Positions 61,101 to 64,000 of a DNA stretch of 64,000 nt are shown one piece after another. The first letter of the stretch is position 1, and every line of letters starts with the position of its first letter. The notes beneath the pieces were generated by a model. It ran no database searches. It was not told the origin of the DNA and saw only the letters and a list, made by a program, of their open reading frames with translations. The DNA comes from Larus michahellis (taxonomy: Eukaryota; Chordata; Aves; Charadriiformes; Laridae), in contig NC_133897.1 in assembly GCF_964199755.1 (NCBI RefSeq), forward strand, positions 120,300,552 to 120,364,551, given 5' to 3'. Both the position numbers and the translations under genes were made by a program.

Positions 61101-62479
61101 CCACGGCAGAGTAGATATAAATGTTCTTCATGGTAAGCAGCTTGGTAGGGTTCCAAAAAATGCTACATACCAAGAAACAGAGCTCCCAAGAAACAGATTT
61201 TATGTGGCTTTTAGCATCAGAGTGACTTTGCTACTTTGGCACCAGAAGAAAATAAATGGCTATTTAAAATATTTTTGTTCACAAGTGAGAAACATCTCCT
61301 GTCTGCAAACCAGTGCAATACGGACACAAACATCTTCTGTTTAAAAGTTACATGAATTTATAAACATTTATAAAGCAGAGTCAAGCAAGACAATAAATTG
61401 GAGTGAGGGGAAGAAGTCAGTGCTCATTGTCTGCCCTACCAAACTGATTTATGTGAGTTTTTTTGCATTCAGAAAGATCAGTGAGCTTTATAGCCGGCTT
61501 CTAACAGTGCTACAGCACAGCCAAGAGCACATCACCACCACTAAAATCACCAAGTGACAACTCAAACGTCACTCGGTTCAGCTACTTGGAGGGAGCATGA
61601 TAAGTATGTTTTAGGCTGTTATGGGATAAGTATTAACATCCTTCACCAATGCTTGGCAATTCCAGAGGAAGCACAGGAAACTAGATCCGCCCACATGTAA
61701 GGCCTCAAGTATCCACTTGAGATCTTTATTCCCCCAAAACACACTTCTCCACCTTTTTCACCCCTGAAGTTCAGAAGGAATAGGCTACGAAGGACCATCA
61801 TTGAGAGAAAATACAAATTGTAGAAAGGCTGAGATAGGAAAGTTCCTACAGCCTTATTTCTTGCCAGTAACTTCCCTTGGATACAACATCTACAAGGCAG
61901 AGATAATACAGATCACTGCCAAATCCCATTTCCAAAAGAGGCTGCAGGAATTTCCCAAGACAGCTGTAGGGTCTAAAGTTCAGCCATCCCCTTTCTCTCC
62001 GTGCAGTCCTCCAACAGGGGTTTATGCATGTATTATGGGTACAAAACCTGGTTGCACATTTCTAGAATAAGAACCAACATGAAACTTGATGAAAGGGGAT
62101 CAGTTCAAACATTATTTTTTTTTCTTGTAAAAGCATTTGAGATGCATAAAAATGATTAGGTTCAGCAGACCTAATGCTGACCTAACACTAGGCTTGAGAA
62201 CCGTTGCTACTATTTCAGAGCAGCTGTAGATAGAGCTGGAAGATTGTCTGATCAAGATAAAGCTCCTATTGCTGTGCAAAAGAGCTGAGTGCTCATAAAA
62301 GACGACCTCTGCTCCATTTTAACAAAAAAATGTACTATAGCCAAAACTGAAAACCTTTCACAAATCTTTCCCCCTCCGTATCTCTTTCACCATTCGATGT
62401 CAATTAAATAAAATTCTTCTAGCATTTCCACTTTGTTGGTTCCAAGAAACGATAATAGAATTATTATGCTTAAAATACA
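58153..62479. other. unique non-coding stretch, no gene seen
   Basis: About 4.3 kb without a recognisable gene. A runs lie near 59080-59091 and 59220-59234. The 124-codon plus-strand frame at 59612-59986 overlaps other frames and has no family resemblance. No transposon recognised. Confidence 0.5.
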
Positions 62480-64000
62480 TTTTTGCATAAATGACAGAAG
62501 AAGGAAAATCAATGTGCTAAAAGTGGCCTTTTGCTTATTTAACGTGCATTTACAGTTTAAATCCTGCCCTTTATAAAAGTTTTCCTGACTTAACTATGCA
62601 GAGCCAGGTTTTCATTTTTATGTCCTGCTCCACATCTTTTTTTCCCCACACTGCTAATTAATATGGAAATAGCTTAAAGAAGGTCACTGACAATGTGGAC
62701 ACATTACTGAAAAATCAAGGCTTTCTTACAGCATCAAGCTATAGTTACATATGCATGAGATAAATAATAGCCAGCTAGGCAGACACTGAAATGTTATATC
62801 CCAGTCTGAGAGGATTGCTACCTCTCAGCTTTCACAGGCATCATCAGGAAGGAGAGGAAGAAAGGAGACGTGCCCATGAAAAAGAGATACCTCACATGCA
62901 GCTTTAAGATTTCAGGATTTGCCTCTGGAAGTCACAGTCCATTTCAGTAAATTACAGTTTGAGTGCTGAGGAAGCACTGGGGCGGCACCACGCTGAAGAG
63001 CATCACCCACAGGCTAAGCCCCTGCCCAGCCTTCCCAGCGCAGAAGGACGCTACGCCAGTCCCGGTGCCTGGGATCCCCTCCCGCTGCTCCAGTTCTCTC
63101 AACAGACTGCGGAACTGCGGCTTTTCTGCCGAGTTTGAGCTTCACACTGTTCACAATTAGGTCCTTAATGAGTGTAAATGTAGACATTAAACCTGAGCAG
63201 ATTGTGGCAAGTGAAAGGCGGCGGAACTGCTGTACCTACTAGGTTTGCTTTGTTCGCAAATAAATCATTGTAACAGGTTAGAAACATGTTTAGTAATAGC
63301 TAATCTCCTAATGGGACTTTTTGATAAAGCTCCACGACCGTGAGCACCACCTTGAAGGACACAATCTGATGCGCACTGAAGTTATCATGGGCTCGTCTTT
63401 ACTTCAGCGTAAGAAAGTCCAGGTGGCAGATGACTGCCAGGATCTGCAATCTACTTTATTTATGCAACCCGCAGCATAATCACACAATCATTAAACTGTC
63501 AGTCTAGAAATGAGCCAAAAATGATGCAAGCTCTGTTATTTAGATAATGTACATTAAACCGAAGAGATAGCCATCGAGGTGGAACTGAAAATTCGGAATT
63601 CTCAGAAATGGCACAGATCGCTTTGCTTTCACCTGGGAACTTGCCTTCCAAATCTGTGCCAAACTTTCTTCTACGTGCAGTGTATTTTCAGCCCAGCAGT
63701 ACGGAATGCTAAAGCGCACCTAACTTCTGACAAAACTCAAACGCACTTTGTGTCCTTTTTATTTACTATAGTCAGGGCTGCCCAGGTAGGACAAAAAATG
63801 CCAAACCAAGCACCGGATCCAAAATTAGCATTTTATTCAGAACGTTGGGGTCAGAGGTGTATCATTCATATTCTGGTACACAATACAGAGGCAAAGCTGT
63901 TCTCAGAAGTCTCTCCAGTTTGAAAGCTCCTTCCCCCTTCCCTCCCCGCCCCCAAAACATACTGTATATTTACTCGTGCCACCAGTATCAGGCGAACTCC
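62480..64000. other. unique non-coding stretch, partly enhancer-like in texture
   Basis: No gene recognised. The stretches 62510-62610 and 63160-63560 are complex, repeat-free and rich in short homeodomain-like words (AATCATTG, CACAATCATTAAAC), which recalls conserved non-coding DNA, but nothing specific can be proved. The 114-codon frame at 63579-63923 has no family resemblance. A C-rich patch lies at about 63932-63955. Confidence 0.4.

Noticed and set aside
1..64000. CRISPR arrays, operons, phage or bacterial mobile systems
   Set aside because: No regularly spaced direct repeats, no dense long open frames and clear avian retroelements; the sequence is vertebrate nuclear DNA.

Overview
The window looks like a piece of bird nuclear genome that contains no recognisable protein-coding gene: a gene desert or the inside of a very large intron. 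The avian call rests on interspersed repeats recognised by eye. There is a CR1 LINE 3' end carrying the usual CR1 reverse-transcriptase C-terminal reading frame and an ATTCTATGA-type tail (about 40160-40637). There is a solo LTR of a retroviral family common in birds, opening TGTCATGGTTT and closing AAACCATGACA (41266-41843), and a second avian ERV/LTR-type fragment (about 51778-52165). Base composition is moderately AT-rich, no CpG island is apparent, and the longest open frames (155 and 156 codons) are about what chance gives in 64 kb of such sequence.

Layout. 1-26 kb is mostly unique non-coding sequence. It holds a few very old MIR/CORE-SINE-like fragments (about 7.1, 8.7, 16.7, 17.0 and 21.1 kb), microsatellites at 4.0 and 13.2 kb, a perfect 19-bp-arm hairpin at 16.11 kb, and AT-rich stretches rich in homeodomain-type and octamer-type motifs. 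26-31 kb contains two very old antisense CR1/L3-type LINE relics (about 26.2 and 29.4-30.7 kb), a MIR-like tail at 27.7 kb and a cluster of three octamer motifs at 27.16-27.20 kb. 35-37 kb has another MIR-like SINE and a possible CR1 tail. The young transposons sit at 40.2-41.8 kb (CR1 and solo LTR, 630 bp apart) and at 51.8-52.2 kb. The remainder to 64 kb is unique sequence with poly-A/T runs, small duplications and palindromes, and a few stretches that resemble conserved non-coding elements.

The window cannot be said to encode a pathway or a new system. Its plausible biology is regulatory: a transposon-poor non-coding interval with candidate enhancer segments, probably serving a gene outside the window. 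One minus-strand open frame (about 45960-46256) with an acceptor-like start and a downstream AATAAA is the only stretch I would check as a possible terminal exon. All repeat family assignments are from visual recall of consensus sequences, without a database search; boundaries are approximate unless stated otherwise.
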